Of a stretch of DNA of 64,000 nucleotides, positions 1 through 11,699 are shown piece after piece. The number at the start of each line of letters is the position of its first letter. The stretch's first letter is position 1. Origin of the DNA: Amia ocellicauda (lineage: Eukaryota; Chordata; Actinopteri; Amiiformes; Amiidae); contig NC_089855.1 of the NCBI RefSeq assembly GCF_036373705.1, positions 48,013,818-48,077,817 of the forward strand. The letters run 5' to 3'. Under the pieces are notes generated by a model that was not told the origin of the DNA, made no database searches, and saw nothing but the letters and a program-made list of their open reading frames with translations. The translations under genes were made by a program, and so were the position numbers.

Positions 1-2147
1 GTGTAGTGTACTGTGCTGTCATGTAATGTGCTGTACATTATTGTACTCTGCTACACCAGTCTGAGCACACAAACAACGGGCTTCAGCAATAACCATGAAT
101 AAGTCAGATATGGCAGGAAGACGCTCCACAGCAGCACAAGCTGGAGCACCACCGCAGAGGGACCACAGCCCTGCTCAGTGCAGGACCCCAGACAGAGACC
201 CATCCCGAGCCAGTCCACTCCGAGCCTGGGGACAGAGATAAGGCTGACTGGGAAGCCAAGAGAGGAGGGAGTGTGTGGGCAGGGTGAGCAGGGGAAGAGG
301 AGGACAAGACCCAAAGCCCCAAACACCCTGCCCTCAGGGACACCCATCCCACAGACTCACAGCCCGACCCCTGACCTCAGCTCACCCAGCAGGGACAACA
401 GACTGGCCACCCTGCGGGGGAAAAACACAGATTGCAGAGAGAGCAGCGCAAACACAGCACTGCTGCCCCACACTGAGAGGAACAGCATGGCCCTGACACT
501 GTGGACAACAACTCTACACAACATGTCTGTAAATGCTCAATGTGTCTTTCCTGTATCTATTTTTTCCATCACCCTGGTCCTGAGCACTGGGCTTGCCTAA
601 TTGAGTTGAATTGAGACACATAGGCAGGCAGATAGACAGGCGGGCAGGCAGACAGAGAGATAGAGAGACAAACAGGCAGACAAAGTGTGTAACTCTAGGT
701 CTGGACACTGTCCAGGGTGTGGCCAGAACAACAGGCCAACAGCACAGAGTATCATTGTGCTTTTCCTTGTCTTATGTGTCAGTTGTCTTTGCTATTTTTA
801 TATTTATATTTACAAACTAAATCCAGCTCAGAAAACACAGACATTGGCAATCAATGCTCTGTGTGGTTTGTGTCAGAGTGTATGAGTGTTTGTGTCAGTG
901 TGTGAGTATTCAATTTCATATGTGTGTGTGTGTGTGTGTGTGTCAGTGTGTCAGTGAGTGAGTATTCAATTTCATATGTGTGTGTGTGTGTGTGTGTGTG
1001 TGTCAGTGTGTCAGTGAGTGAGTATTCAATTTCATATGTGTGTGTGCACAAAAAGTTTAAATGATGTCCTAAACGCCCCCTCCTACACAATAGTGTCCAC
1101 AGGCATTTTCATCAGTGTAATCGTATAGTTTGAAAACAGTGTTTAAATATAATCTGGTCCAATGCCTGCTGACATGACAATGCAATTGAGGGGCTTTTTA
1201 TAACGGCTTGGAACTTGATAATATCCAACTTTTATTTAAGTGATGGGCAGTATGCAGAGGGACATCTGAAGTGTACTTTAGTATTGTAACACTTGCAGGG
1301 CTTCCAAGCAGTCGACCCACCTCATCAATGCGGTGCAGAAAAAACTCATCGTATTTATTCTTAGTGCAGCCAAGCAGACGCAGGTCTCAGGGGCTGAACA
1401 CCTTGTATCCCTGTCCTGTGACGAACCTTCGAAAGTCTGGAGACCGAATGAACCTTTGAAGTTCTGGAGACCGAACGAACTGTCGAAGACAGCCCTCACT
1501 TCAAATGTCAAGGCCCTGTAACCGAGATCAATAAATCCACCTCCACCCCCAGCAGCACAAAGTCCAGGTGCTCCAGTGTTTCTATTAAACACACTGTCTA
1601 CTCATTAGACCAGTCCTGTCTGTTCGCCGCTGCCGCCATGTTTTTGAATGAGTCCGCTACGTCAGAGCAGAGGCAGAGGAGCATGCGCAACACACCTCAG
1701 CTCATCCCGCTTCATCATGTCATCGAACAGGCGTACATATGGCTAACACTCTCCTATTGAGCGGGTTATCAAAAGGCACACACAGGCCCATTATTGAGAC
1801 AGGCTCTGATCGGGTTATTCTCCTGCTGTGCTTATATTAGGGGATTGTATTCAGAATGGACTTGATTTGGATTGTTAACAGAGTATCAGGCTGCATGTGA
1901 ACGCAGTCACAGACACTATAATATATATCTGGCCGTCCCTTGAGGTTAGTCTTCCGCTTTCACCGACACTCAGGACTCCTGAAATTGAGGAGAGGTGGTG
2001 AGGTTTCATATTGTGCATCTTCACATCATTTGGATTGGCTCATGGTGCACCTTGACGATGCACTCAAGACAGACAGGACAGCAGATGTTTTTGCTCTGAA
2101 TTGGGCTTCTTCAGGATTCTTCGTCGGTCTTATATCATCCTTATTAG
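1..2147. other. Intergenic stretch, no supported gene
   Basis: No open frame here resembles a known protein. The first kilobase is mixed-complexity DNA ending in a TG-rich repeat (903-1045, listed separately). A CpG-containing patch near 1620-1700 carries a YY1-type motif (GCCGCCATGTTT) and could be a promoter, but no exon structure follows that I can support. The rest shows nothing recognisable. Confidence 0.5.
903..1045. repeat. TG microsatellite inside a ~60-bp tandem unit
   Basis: A unit consisting of a (TG)n run, a GTCAGTGTGTCAGTGAGTGAG segment of about 20 bases and the motif TATTCAATTTCATATG is repeated. ATTCAATTTCATATG appears three times, at about 907, 965 and 1023. This is a minisatellite whose unit contains its own microsatellite. 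Confidence 0.85.
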
Positions 2148-2776
2148 TGTAACACGGAGGCACTGCGAAACTACCACCCCGTTGAGTTGCGGGGTCAGGG
2201 TCCCCTAAATTCACTTCTGTAATACCTTCCCCGGGATGTTTTTGCAAGTGAAGTGGGCACAAGATGCAAGTCTTTATTTTCACATAAAACAATATATTTA
2301 AAAGAGGCAGAAATTCCACATTACAGATACAAATCAATAAAATACAGAGAAGAGCAGAAGAATGAAAAGTCTTATACACAGTCACACACAGGTAAGGCAC
2401 AAGCACACTAAATCAAAAGCGTATGTTTCTTTAAAATACCCAGTTTCACCAACATTCAATAACTATATTATTTTCAATTTAAATCTCCCAGGTTTCTTCA
2501 TTTCCATCACTCCTGCACCGCACCTCACACACACAATCACTCCAGTATGGCCATCCTGCAAAAAAAACAGGAGTTTTATACCAAAGCAAAAAGCTGTTTC
2601 CAATTATCCAATTAACAATCAATTCAAATATTTACTTGTTAGAGTGGACTGGGGAGAGATCACCTAGTGAAATAACACTAAGCACAAAAGAAACCATGCA
2701 ATAAATAAAGTGAATAAATATAAAACTAAAAAACTTGAACTAGGCAAAGAAAAAAATATAACCCCCTAACATCACA
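2148..2776 (-). mobile_element. Candidate LTR (minus strand)
   Basis: Read on the minus strand, this 629-bp block begins TGTGATG and ends GTGTTACA, so it has TG...CA ends. It contains a TATA-like TATAAAAC near 2577 and, further downstream, an AATAAAGAC polyadenylation-type signal near 2274-2282, giving a U3-R-U5 order. No internal retroelement sequence flanks it and I see no clear target-site duplication, so a solo or truncated LTR is inferred. A chance arrangement in AT-rich DNA is the alternative. Confidence 0.4.
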
Positions 2777-3495
2777 CTTCTTTCCAGCCGATAGTGACGT
2801 TATGGTTGGACGAGGCCTCTGTCAACCCTCTTCATCAGCTTCTGTATCATGGGCGGGAGTTGCGAATAAAACTATGAGTCTGAACCCTGGCGAGCTGTGA
2901 GGATAAAAGCACAGCCACAATGAACACACAGCTGTGATGCTGCTCACTGCGCTCCTTAGCAATACTGTTTCAGTCCCCTGCATGGAAATAATGACACTCA
3001 GAGCAAGGGCTGCAAGCGGCACAGCAGGGGAATCAAACTGTCTGTGGCTGCTGTCTGTGTTAATATCTGTCCGGGTCTCACACGTCCATGTATCCCACTC
3101 ATCCCTGCTGTCGTGCGCCGCGCAGGCGCTGTGTGCTCCCGCAGAGGAGAGAGGGGAGTGAAGTGGGCCGCGGTGTGAAATGCTGCTGTGGGTTTGCACC
3201 AGGGCCGGAGTGGGACTCATTTTCAGCCCGAGAGTGTCATGCCTCAGACCAGCCCACTTTAGTTCACAACCTATTAGCCTATACTGGAGATATGTAATTA
3301 TAGCTTTACTATGTAAGACTGCTATAGTGCACAATTCTCTACAACCTTGTTATTCACAGTGAATTTTTCTAGAACATAATCATTTCCAATTCAGTGCAAA
3401 GAAGTGTAGCTTCACAACTTTAAATTAGTTTATTTTCACAAATATGAGAACACTGTAAAAGTGCACACACATACACACACACACACACATATATA
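2777..3495. other. Intergenic, moderately GC-rich patch
   Basis: Frames on both strands are short and resemble nothing I know. A CpG-containing patch at about 3100-3180 may be regulatory. A CA/TA microsatellite (3464-3495) leads into the transposon that follows. Confidence 0.35.
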
Positions 3496-4716
3496 CACTC
3501 ACCTAAAGGATTATTAGGAACACCATACTAATACTGTGTTTGACCCCCTTTCGCCTTCAGAACTGCCTTAATTCTACGTGGCATTGATTCAACAAGGTGC
3601 TGAAAGCATTCTTTAGAAATGTTGGCCCATATTGATAGGATAGCATCTTGCAGTTGATGGAGATTTGTGGGATGCACATCCAGGGCACGAAGCTCCCGTT
3701 CCACCACATCCCAAAGATGCTCTATTGGGTTGAGATCTGGTGACTGTGGGGGCCAGTTTAGTACAGTGAACTCATTGTCATGTTCAAGAAACCAATTTGA
3801 AATGATTCGACCTTTGTGACATGGTGCATTATCCTGCTGGAAGTAGCCATCAGAGGATGGGTACATGGTGGTCATAAAGGGATGGACATGGTCAGAAACA
3901 ATGCTCAGGTAGGCCGTGGCATTTAAACGATGCCCAATTGGCACTAAGGGGCCTAAAGTGTGCCAAGAAAACATCCCCCACACCATTACACCACCACCAC
4001 CAGCCTGCACAGTGGTAACAAGGCATGATGGATCCATGTTCTCATTCTGTTTACGCCAAATTCTGACTCTACCATCTGAATGTCTCAACAGAAATCGAGA
4101 CTCATCAGACCAGGCAACATTTTTCCAGTCTTCAACTGTCCAATTTTGGTGAGCTTGTGCAAATTGTAGCCTCTTTTTCCTATTTGTAGTGGAGATGAGT
4201 GGTACCCGGTGGGGTCTTCTGCTGTTGTAGCCCATCCGCCTCAAGGTTGTACGTGTTGTGGCTTCACAAATGCTTTGCTGCATACCTCGGTTGTAACGAG
4301 TGGTTATTTCAGTCAAAGCTGCTCTTCTATCAGCTTGAATCAGTCGGCCCATTCTCCTCTGACCTCTAGCATCAACAAGGCATTTTCGCCCACAGGACTG
4401 CCGCATACTGGATGTTTTTCCCTTTTCACACCATTCTTTGTACACCCTAGAAATGGTTGTGCATGAAAATCCCAGTAACTGAGCAGATTGTGAAATACTC
4501 AGACCGGCCCGTCTGGCACCAACAACCATGCCACGCTCAAAACTGCTTAAATCACCTTTCTTTCCCATTCAGACATTCAGTTTGGAGTTCAGGAGATTGT
4601 CTTGACCAGGACCACACCCCTAAATGCATTGAAGCAACTGCCATGTGATTGGTTGGTTAGATAATTGCATTAATGAGAAATTGAACAGGTGTTCCTAATA
4701 ATCCTTTAGGTGAGTG
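3496..4716 (-). mobile_element. Tc1/mariner element, intact copy (DD36E type)
   Basis: A 1221-bp element bounded by TA on each side (3494-3495 and 4717-4718). The ends are perfect or near-perfect inverted repeats starting CACTCACCTAAAGGATTATT and continuing to AGGAACACC. It carries one uninterrupted transposase on the minus strand. A second copy of identical length lies at 20056-21276 in the opposite orientation. Short TIRs, TA target sites and the transposase type place it in Tc1/mariner. Confidence 0.95.
3528..4568 (-). CDS. Tc1/mariner transposase, full-length, DD36E
   Basis: A 346-residue open frame starting MGKKGDLSSFERGMVVG and running uninterrupted to the stop just inside the left TIR. 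The N-terminal third (about residues 1-120) has the paired helix-turn-helix DNA-binding layout of Tc1 transposases, with a GRKCLVDARGQRR linker. The catalytic domain follows: first Asp in WSDESRF, second Asp in QQDNAPCH, and Glu in NPIEHLWD. Counting residues, 36 lie between the second Asp and the Glu, instead of the 34 of classical Tc1 or Sleeping Beauty; a DD36E Tc1/mariner family (Incomer) has been described in animals. All three catalytic residues are present, so this copy looks potentially active. No intron is present. It acts in the nucleus by cut-and-paste excision at its TIRs. Confidence 0.95.
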   Translation of the reverse strand: MGKKGDLSSFERGMVVGARRAGLSISQSAQLLGFSCTTISRVYKEWCEKGKTSSMRQSCGRKCLVDARGQRRMGRLIQADRRAALTEITTRYNRGMQQSICEATTRTTLRRMGYNSRRPHRVPLISTTNRKKRLQFAQAHQNWTVEDWKNVAWSDESRFLLRHSDGRVRIWRKQNENMDPSCLVTTVQAGGGGVMVWGMFSWHTLGPLVPIGHRLNATAYLSIVSDHVHPFMTTMYPSSDGYFQQDNAPCHKGRIISNWFLEHDNEFTVLNWPPQSPDLNPIEHLWDVVERELRALDVHPTNLHQLQDAILSIWANISKECFQHLVESMPRRIKAVLKAKGGQTQY

Positions 4717-4864
4717 TATATTGTGGCAGTGTGAGAGGCAAGGCTGTGGTCAGGGTGGGTCTTTCAATGGAGGAGACTATAAAACATCTCCTCCAGGACT
4801 CCAAACCCTAGAAGCCAGCAGAACGCCTGATGGCCATAGCCTCGCCCACCACTGCCCCTATAAA

Positions 4865-4921
4865 AGGAAGTAGGAAGTAGGAAGTAGGAAGTAGGAAGTA
4901 GGAAGTAGGAAGTAGGAAGTG
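4865..4921. repeat. Heptamer tandem repeat (GGAAGTA)n
   Basis: About eight near-perfect copies of the 7-base unit GGAAGTA lie immediately 3' of a TATA-like sequence. Confidence 0.9.
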
Positions 4922-5362
4922 AACCTCTGTGTGCATGCTTGGCTGGGGGGGGGGGGTAGCAGCAAGGTGCACAGGAGGGTGAGAAGATGATAGAGAGAAG
5001 TGAGAGCAGGAGAAAGAAAGGATAAGTTGATGGATTTACTGGCTTATGACCCTTTTGCTGGACCATTCTCCCTCTTGAACCCCGGACTGTCTGACAACCT
5101 CCCACTGGTAACGAACTTTGATTACAGACTGTGACTACGATCCTGCCTTGCCCCTGTCGTGCTTCTGTCTGCCCAGTGTTCAGCTCCACCGACCCGGGCA
5201 TTTACTGTTATTGTTAGTGTTTGTTTTGTAGTTGGGGATTGTTTCAGTTTAGTTAGTGCTCGGACAGAGCTAGGTTTTGTTTTGCTTTTTGACGCTGTGC
5301 CTGTCATTAAGGGAAGCAATATAACCACAGCATGCCTGTTTTGTACCCTCTGCCTGCCGTGT

Positions 5363-5414
<52 letters not shown>
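5363..5414. repeat. (GT)n microsatellite
   Basis: Uninterrupted GT dinucleotide run of about 26 units. Confidence 0.95.
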
Positions 5415-5416
<2 letters not shown>

Positions 5417-6560
5417 TTCCATGCCCAACCCTAACACATTGATATGTATTGCACTATTCTCTACCACCTCACAATTAGTTTTTTTTTTTTTTTTTAAGAT
5501 CAAAATCTATTTCAGTGCAAATTGAACTATTTAAAGATATACAATGCTCAAACATGAATAAATATAAAAATATTGCTCTGTTCTCTCTAAGGACACCATA
5601 ATCTCTTTTTCCCTGTGCAGGAGTGTAACATTAATGAACGCCTGAGCAGTGCACTGGTCTCTGAAACTTTATTACAGTGTAATTGTCCAAAGACATGAGA
5701 CTGTCTGTCTTTCTCAGAGCACGTGAGCCTGAATGCCTCCAGGTGCTCCTGGGTTAAAGTGCACCTAACATAAATATGTCCAGCCCTCAAACATACAAAT
5801 GATTGCACTATACTCTACAACATCACAATGTCTTTTTCTACAGTACTGCCTCTTCCTCACTGCCAACAGCAAACTGGTCTACTGGCTGCTGCTTACTAGA
5901 GACTACAATAGACAAGTGTCTCACACATGCGTCGCGACATACCATTTTGCAGTGAACAAAGCACTTATTTGAATCGTATACGTTATATACCATAACCTCA
6001 CACAATTCCTTGACAATGACATTGAATTGTGGTTTGTAGGCAACGTTATACATTCTATTGTGTTTTGCATGCCTGACATCTTGGCACTGTAGCCTAAGCT
6101 AGCATACCTGTCTTATTGTCGCCATCAATAGATAAGAGTATTGGCATCCATTTACAGGTAGTTTTAATCATGCACATTTTGTCTATTGACTATAAAGCTA
6201 TATGTACATTGTGAAATGCCAAGTCAGTTGTATATAATGAAGACAATTATTTAAATCGGGATTTTAATTATTGCTCCCAGTAGTTCTATTACAATGTTTG
6301 AAACTGCACATGCCCATCAGTCGGGTCAGTCTAGTTTCTGTCGTTTCCTGAGACGCTGGTTTGATTTCTATTTTTGCTGAAATCTCTCCCTAAAGATTTA
6401 ATCCTGGACAGTAGAAACATGTACATCAACACTTTATATATTTGGGTATCACTTCAGAGGAACTGCATTTTTTGGACAAATCATTGTTTTCTAGTGCAGT
6501 TGCTGTGGAAAGTTTTGCAGTTGCTGTGTTGCTGACTGCTTGACCCTTACAGTGAGGGGG

Positions 6561-6626
6561 TCTGGAGGCTCTGTTATGCTGTGGGGGGCATTTTCCTGGC
6601 ATGGTTTGGGTCCACTTGTCACCTTA
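6561..6626 (+). pseudogene. Tc1-type transposase fragment
   Basis: The short frame encodes SGGSVMLWGAFSWHG followed by LGPLVTL, the conserved block that follows the first catalytic Asp in Tc1 transposases (compare GGVMVWGMFSWHTLGPLV in the intact element of this window). Nothing on either side continues the protein, so this is an isolated 22-residue relic. Its sequence differs from the DD36E copies, so it derives from another Tc1 lineage. Confidence 0.7.
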
Positions 6627-6850
6627 GAGCAGTGGTTCCCAACCCCGGTCCTGGAGGACCCCAAACCCTGCTGGTTTTTGTTCCTTCCGAGCTCTCAATT
6701 ATTTAATTGAACCTTAATATCTGCTTAGCTATGACTTTTTAAATTGGGGAATAAAATGGTTGTTTAAAATAATGAAAAGGCTCTGATTTATGAAATGATT
6801 AGTTCAATTAAGGGTTCAATTCAGTAATTGAGAGCTCAGAGATATGTAAC
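6627..6850. mobile_element. Fold-back MITE-like repeat (hAT-type end)
   Basis: It begins with CAGTGGTTCCCAACCCCGGT and continues with the CCTGGAGGACC motif common at the ends of non-autonomous hAT-like repeats in fish genomes. Internally, GAGCTCTCAATTATTTAATT (about 6690) is mirrored as an inverted copy ending at about 6838, giving ~29-bp arms. The expected right terminus complementary to the first 30 bases is not visible, so the copy is probably truncated. Confidence 0.5.
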
Positions 6851-7939
6851 AATAAAGTAATGGTTTGATTTATTTAAAAGTTTGTTATTATTTCTAAATG
6901 GCTGTAGCTGATATTTAAAGACATAAATACAAATAAAATCACAACACCACCTTACCTAGAACACAAATAAATGTTGATATAACTTTACTATTAGTTTATT
7001 GAGGACAGACTAAAACTAATGACAAAAGGGAATACCCATAGACTACAATGGGGAAAACAGAAGGACGGCCTATATCTCCAAATCCCACACAGGAATCCAA
7101 AAATCCTGAATATGCTTTCTTTAAAATAACCTCTTATAAAAAATGCAAAAAGTGGAATGACATGGAATGACAGGCCTGGGATACTGAAAACAGCACACAT
7201 AGCATTGACTGCCTATTAATCTATATTGCATTCGTTTACATAGTTGTCCATTTACATAGATCATTTTCAGAGAAGGTTGAACTTGCAGTGTACATCAATG
7301 TAGATGATACAATATATATATATATATATATGAATTTATTCACATTGTTAATCATGCGCAAACCAACCCGGGACACATGACTCGGGACGCTTCATTACAA
7401 ACAGCGCTTCTGTTCCATCTGTCTCGCATTAACTCTCATCGTCATAATCTCGCGGTAACACGGCTGTCCTGACACGGAAGCTGCGCTCGGTCGTCTCTCA
7501 TCGCTGCCATTTGCCAACAACTAACTAGTTATTGACCTGTGAGCCCATATTGTTACTGTAGTGTCTCTCTCTGACAGACCGCTGTTGCTGCTGATTTCGC
7601 TCATTTTTAATAAACTCTCCGACTGCATTTTAAACATGGCGGCTGCGCTCCGGCAAATCACTTCCTGTGGAGACGACTTAACCCCGCCCCCTGACTCCTG
7701 ACGTCACTGGTTCTTAGGTTCCAGACCAGCAAGTTTTTGGTGCCAGAAAGTGGATGTACCTCCTGGTTTACTTAATAAAGCCTCCGTTTTGCGTAAAACC
7801 TTTGTTTTATTTGTCTTTATTGAACCACTGCCCTCAAAAGGCGAGTGCAATATATTTATAATTATTTTACCCAAAATTCAAAATCCCCTTAAACCCATCA
7901 TCATATACTAAAGCCCCATGTATGCAGATTTTACATCAC

Positions 7940-7970
<31 letters not shown>

Positions 7971-8639
7971 TAAATTCTCCCCACTCTGCTCTCCTGGCTG
8001 TTGGTTCAATGAAGACAGTTAGTCTTATATATATGAATACACACAGTCAGCTGCTTGAATTCGGCTTCCCTTGACGTTGAAGATGTCAGTGGGTTGTAAG
8101 GTGATATTACACTTTGTCAGCTTGAGGAAGTGTTGCTGGACTGCATATCGAGTGAACTTGGAGAAACTCCAATGAATGGGACGAAGCAAGCAATTGCATT
8201 AGGAACAGAGAGCTGAAATGACACAGTCTCCCTTTCCACAGTTTCCACTGACATTAGATTGACGCCTTACAAAGGGAATTATTGCAAATACCTTTATTTC
8301 AATATATATTTAAACAAGAATGATTGATGAGATTCTTGCTGTCCTTCCCTGCTACCCAGCAGAACCTCAGATAAGGGACCGGGTCAAGCGGAATGATAAT
8401 AAAATAGTAATAAAATAACAAAAACAGCTGGGCTTTCCTGCAATATCCCATTGGCACAGCATCACAGTCCCTAATGTTCATCCCTGCCAAGTGTTTAGTC
8501 TCTATGGCCCCATCCTTCACAGCAAGCCTTAACTTCTCCTATTGCCATTTCAAGGGCTATACAGAACCAGGATTGGACAGCAAGCGGAGCCAAAACAGAC
8601 ACCAACATCCCTCTGGGCAAAGGCGATTCTAGGGTATGT
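6851..8639. other. Intergenic with promoter-like CpG patch
   Basis: It contains a (TA)n run (7312-7330), an (ATT)n run (about 7937-7970) and a CpG-bearing promoter-like patch at 7380-7720 (listed separately). No coding sequence can be supported; the remaining DNA is AT-rich and featureless. Confidence 0.4.
7380..7720. promoter_or_regulatory. Promoter-like CpG patch (YY1, ETS and CRE motifs)
   Basis: In otherwise AT-rich DNA this segment clusters CpG dinucleotides with AAACATGGCGGC (a YY1-type core, 7631-7642), CACTTCCTG (ETS-type, ~7660) and TGACGTCA (full CRE, ~7699). Such combinations are typical of TATA-less housekeeping promoters. The ATG within the YY1 motif opens a frame MAAALRQITSCGDD that soon stops, so no downstream exon is supported. 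It may be the promoter of a gene whose exons I cannot recognise, or a retained promoter of a lost gene. Confidence 0.4.
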
Positions 8640-8912
8640 GGGGGCCCCAGGCAAAATAAATCCTGACGATGATGGTATTTTCTCCCGTGAGAGAGGTGGG
8701 GGGGTTCAGAGTACTCTCCCATTAGAGGGGAGGTGGGGTGCGGCAGATTTTTCTCCCTTGAGACCGGGGGGGTAGGGGTGTGGCAGAGTTTTCTCCAGTG
8801 AGACCGGGGGGAGGGAGGCAGTGCAGTTTTTCAATTTGCCCCCCCCTCCCCCCAGCCCGGGGCCCCAGGGGTCCCCGGCCCTGGGATGCCTACCACCTTG
8901 CGACGCCCCTGC
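8640..8912. mobile_element. Possible hAT-type MITE fragment
   Basis: A GC-rich block with G and C homopolymers ends in GCGACGCCCCTG, the inverse of CAGGGGCGTCGC, a terminus seen on many non-autonomous hAT elements. A related block with a shared GAGTTTTCTC motif occurs at 60905-61082 and ends GCTGCGCCTCTG. The left end is not defined. Confidence 0.4.
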
Positions 8913-10846
8913 CTCTGGGTCACTGTCTTAATTCAGTGACTCTCCTTCACTATATGGAAACCATTTCTCTTCATTAACAAGTTAAGCTCCCTTAGATCAC
9001 CTCAGTGCCCTGCTACCACTTCCTCTGCTCTGTCCTCTTGACCTCTGGCTTCAACTCTTTTTGGGCCTGGACTCTGATTCCCTTTCCACAGGGCTCAGGT
9101 GGGGGGTGCTGTCAGGGACTCAGTTTCCCACTGGGAGGGAGAACAAGGGCTCGAAACACACCAATGCACATCAATCATCCAGGGAGACAGACGTCACCAC
9201 AAACCCACCCAAGACAATCAGGTCCATAAAGCAGGCCACTGAACAGAAATAACCCAGCTGCCAGAAGAGCTGCACAACAATAAACAGCAACAATACGAAT
9301 GTCATGGGTGGTACTCGACACTGACTGACTGCGCCACCCCTGTGATTTACGAGGAAGGGGAACCTCCTCCACCCAATCCCCACAACAAGTTTGGATCTCG
9401 GGACACCCAACACAGACACTGCTTTAAATGTATAAAAAGAGGGGGGAATATTATTTTGTTCCTTTTTTCCTTTCAACTAATTACACAACAATAGCACAAG
9501 AGAGGATCCATATCAAACACCAATATGAAAAGAATTCCTATCACGTAGCTCTGGGGATCAATATTACTTCCATTTTCGAATGTATCTAGCGCCCACTAAA
9601 GCCCTCATACATTACATCCTCTCTGCCCGGAACTGTTCTCCTCCTCCAGACGTAAGGTAAGCCATGTTTTTACAGAACAGAGGGGCTCCAGGACTCCTCT
9701 GGAGCAGCTAACCCTTTCTTCCCTTAATCACAAAGTGGTGCGTCCCGCCCAGACAGTCTCGTCCCTTTGCAGCACTCACGCTTCACATCCCTCAGCCGCC
9801 GCACATTTCCTTTGGCTTCCATAATGTCAATCGAACCCGCAGTTGGGCTGTAGGGGAGGAGAACACACAAAGGCAGTGGAGCACATACAGTCCCACCCAG
9901 CAGGACCAGGCGGCAGCAGTTACTGGAACTGCGCAGACTAATCCGCTGTGTCCGTTGGCTCTGTGCTCTCTCTCATTAGGATGACTACGCTGTGAACTGC
10001 AAAGAGACGCTGACGACACAAACATATGCTGCTCAGTTGCAACTTTCTTTAGGCTTTGCTAGTCTTTTTGAACACTCCAAAGCTAAACCAATCAACAGCC
10101 ATCTTGAATTAGGTTAAACCTCCACCCCCACAACCTTAACAAGAGCCCACATCCTTGGCCATCTCCAGGACTGCTTAAGTTAAAGCAACAGTGTTTAACT
10201 GTAACCTATGTACAGCAGACAGCTAGAAAGTAAATAAGCACTCCACACGCCACACTGTCAATGATACTAACTCTATGATACATACCCAATACTGACTGTC
10301 ATGCATGGACAATTTGTGTGTTTCGATATTTAACAAGATTATTGTCTGGTCATGATCGTTGAAGTAAAGGTGTCAATAGATCAGTCATGTCTGGGATCTG
10401 CACATACAGAAGGCAGACAGCAGCAACAGCGCCATCTACAGTGAAGGACATGAGCACTTCAAAAATTTTAAAACAGAAGCTTTTCAAGAACAAACATAAG
10501 ACAAACAATACATATAATAAATAATTGTGTTGCTCAACTGGATGTGCAAGAATCTGATGAATCGAAAGACAATTTTGATTCTTATTCAGAATGTTGCTGA
10601 TGACAAAGATGACAAAGGTTTTCTTGGGCCCTAGGGTGAATGGACTCCTCAAAACTCTTACTGCTCCTATGAACCTGGTGGACATGGAGTAGCCAGCTTC
10701 CAGAGACCAAACCAATTCTTACCACAGAACTCTTCAGATTTCATAACCGTAACCAAGAGCAGGGGCATTTTGGTGGACTATATCATGACTGTGAAGCATC
10801 TGGCAAATATGTGTGAGTTTCTGAATGATGCTCTCACACCAGGGCA
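8913..10846. other. Intergenic, nothing recognised
   Basis: Frames of up to 121 codons occur on the minus strand (for example 10350-10715), but they have no domain pattern, no plausible splice structure and no resemblance to families I know. Confidence 0.4.
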
Positions 10847-11110
10847 CTAGAGAGAGTGAGGGGCCTTCGAGCCACCACACACCAGGGCCCCAGAGAGAGC
10901 AATTGTCAATGCTTCAGCTCCAACCAATGTGACAGAGCTACGATCATTCTTGGGCCGGTTGAGCGACTGTGGACGGATCCTGGCAGACTTGTCCACATTG
11001 CTGCAGCCACTCCACACAGTTTGCTGCAAACAGATGTGAAAAGGAATCCACAGTGAGAGGAAGCCTTCCACTCATACAAACAGTGTCTGCTGTAAAGCAA
11101 GTGGCTCACA
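10847..11110 (+). pseudogene. Ty3/gypsy-type pol fragment
   Basis: A conceptual frame reads RAIVNASAPTNVTELRSFLG and then RLSDCGRILADLSTLLQPLH, followed by remnants resembling the start of the RNase H domain (QCLL, SQWLTHYDTK-like). This is the conserved junction after the reverse-transcriptase palm of gypsy/Ty3 elements (the AP-T--ELRSFLGL-NYY pattern). Stop codons and frameshifts break it and no other pol domain is left. The candidate LTR-like block at about 11950-12300 may belong to the same element. Confidence 0.7.
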
Positions 11111-11699
11111 AACTATGACACAGAAGACCATTAAGACTGGTACGTTTCAGTGTCAGGGGAGGAACACCCAACTGCTTTTACTTCACTGCCTCCAAGTGAA
11201 AGAAATGATGCCCAGATTGACTATCATTTTTGGGTTAAAAAGTTTTTTAAACACTAAAATGGGAGGGAATTCAGTTTGACAATTGATTTTGACTACAACA
11301 TATGACAGACGATCTCAGGATCAGGGATGCCTTGCAAGGGAGCAGCAGAAAGGCAGGGTGATGGGGCTGTTTCAGCTGTCACTCAGTGAGGCGCTGCCCA
11401 TCCCTCCACATGCTGTAGCCAAGGATACCAGATGGGATCCAGTTCTCTCAAAGGAGGTGGATTTAAGCCTCAAAAGCTGGACCTGACTTCATAGGAGACC
11501 AGACCTTCCAACCCTTCTGCGATAAAAATAGACCAGTTGTCCACAGATCAAGGCTGAATTTTATGGAGGGATGCAACATTTTGGAAGAGGTTGCTTGCTG
11601 ATTGACATACTGTCAACATACTGGCATCTCTTGATGAAGGCGTTGGCCCAGTGATACATATGGTGCCTGGGACTTGATCAGGAAATCCAGCATCTTGTC
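11111..11699. other. Intergenic, probable degraded gypsy flank
   Basis: I see no gene. The segment may continue the gypsy remnant, but no further domain can be recognised. Confidence 0.35.

Larger units (their letters stand above)
4717..6560. other. Intergenic with simple repeats
   Basis: A TATA-like CTATAAAAGG at about 4858 directly precedes a heptamer array (GGAAGTA, 4865-4921). A G run follows (~4945) and a (GT)n microsatellite lies at 5363-5414. The segment 4720-5340 has the look of a retroelement terminus (TATA box, then a long non-coding leader), but I could not find a matching partner or protein. From 5420 to 6540 I see nothing recognisable. Confidence 0.4.

Noticed and set aside
178..600. 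140-codon frame as a gene
   Set aside because: No domain or family resemblance, overlapping frames on the opposite strand of equal length, and no splice or promoter context.
2822..3334. 170-codon minus-strand frame
   Set aside because: No recognisable motif, overlapping open frames on the plus strand; probably a chance frame in GC-richer DNA.
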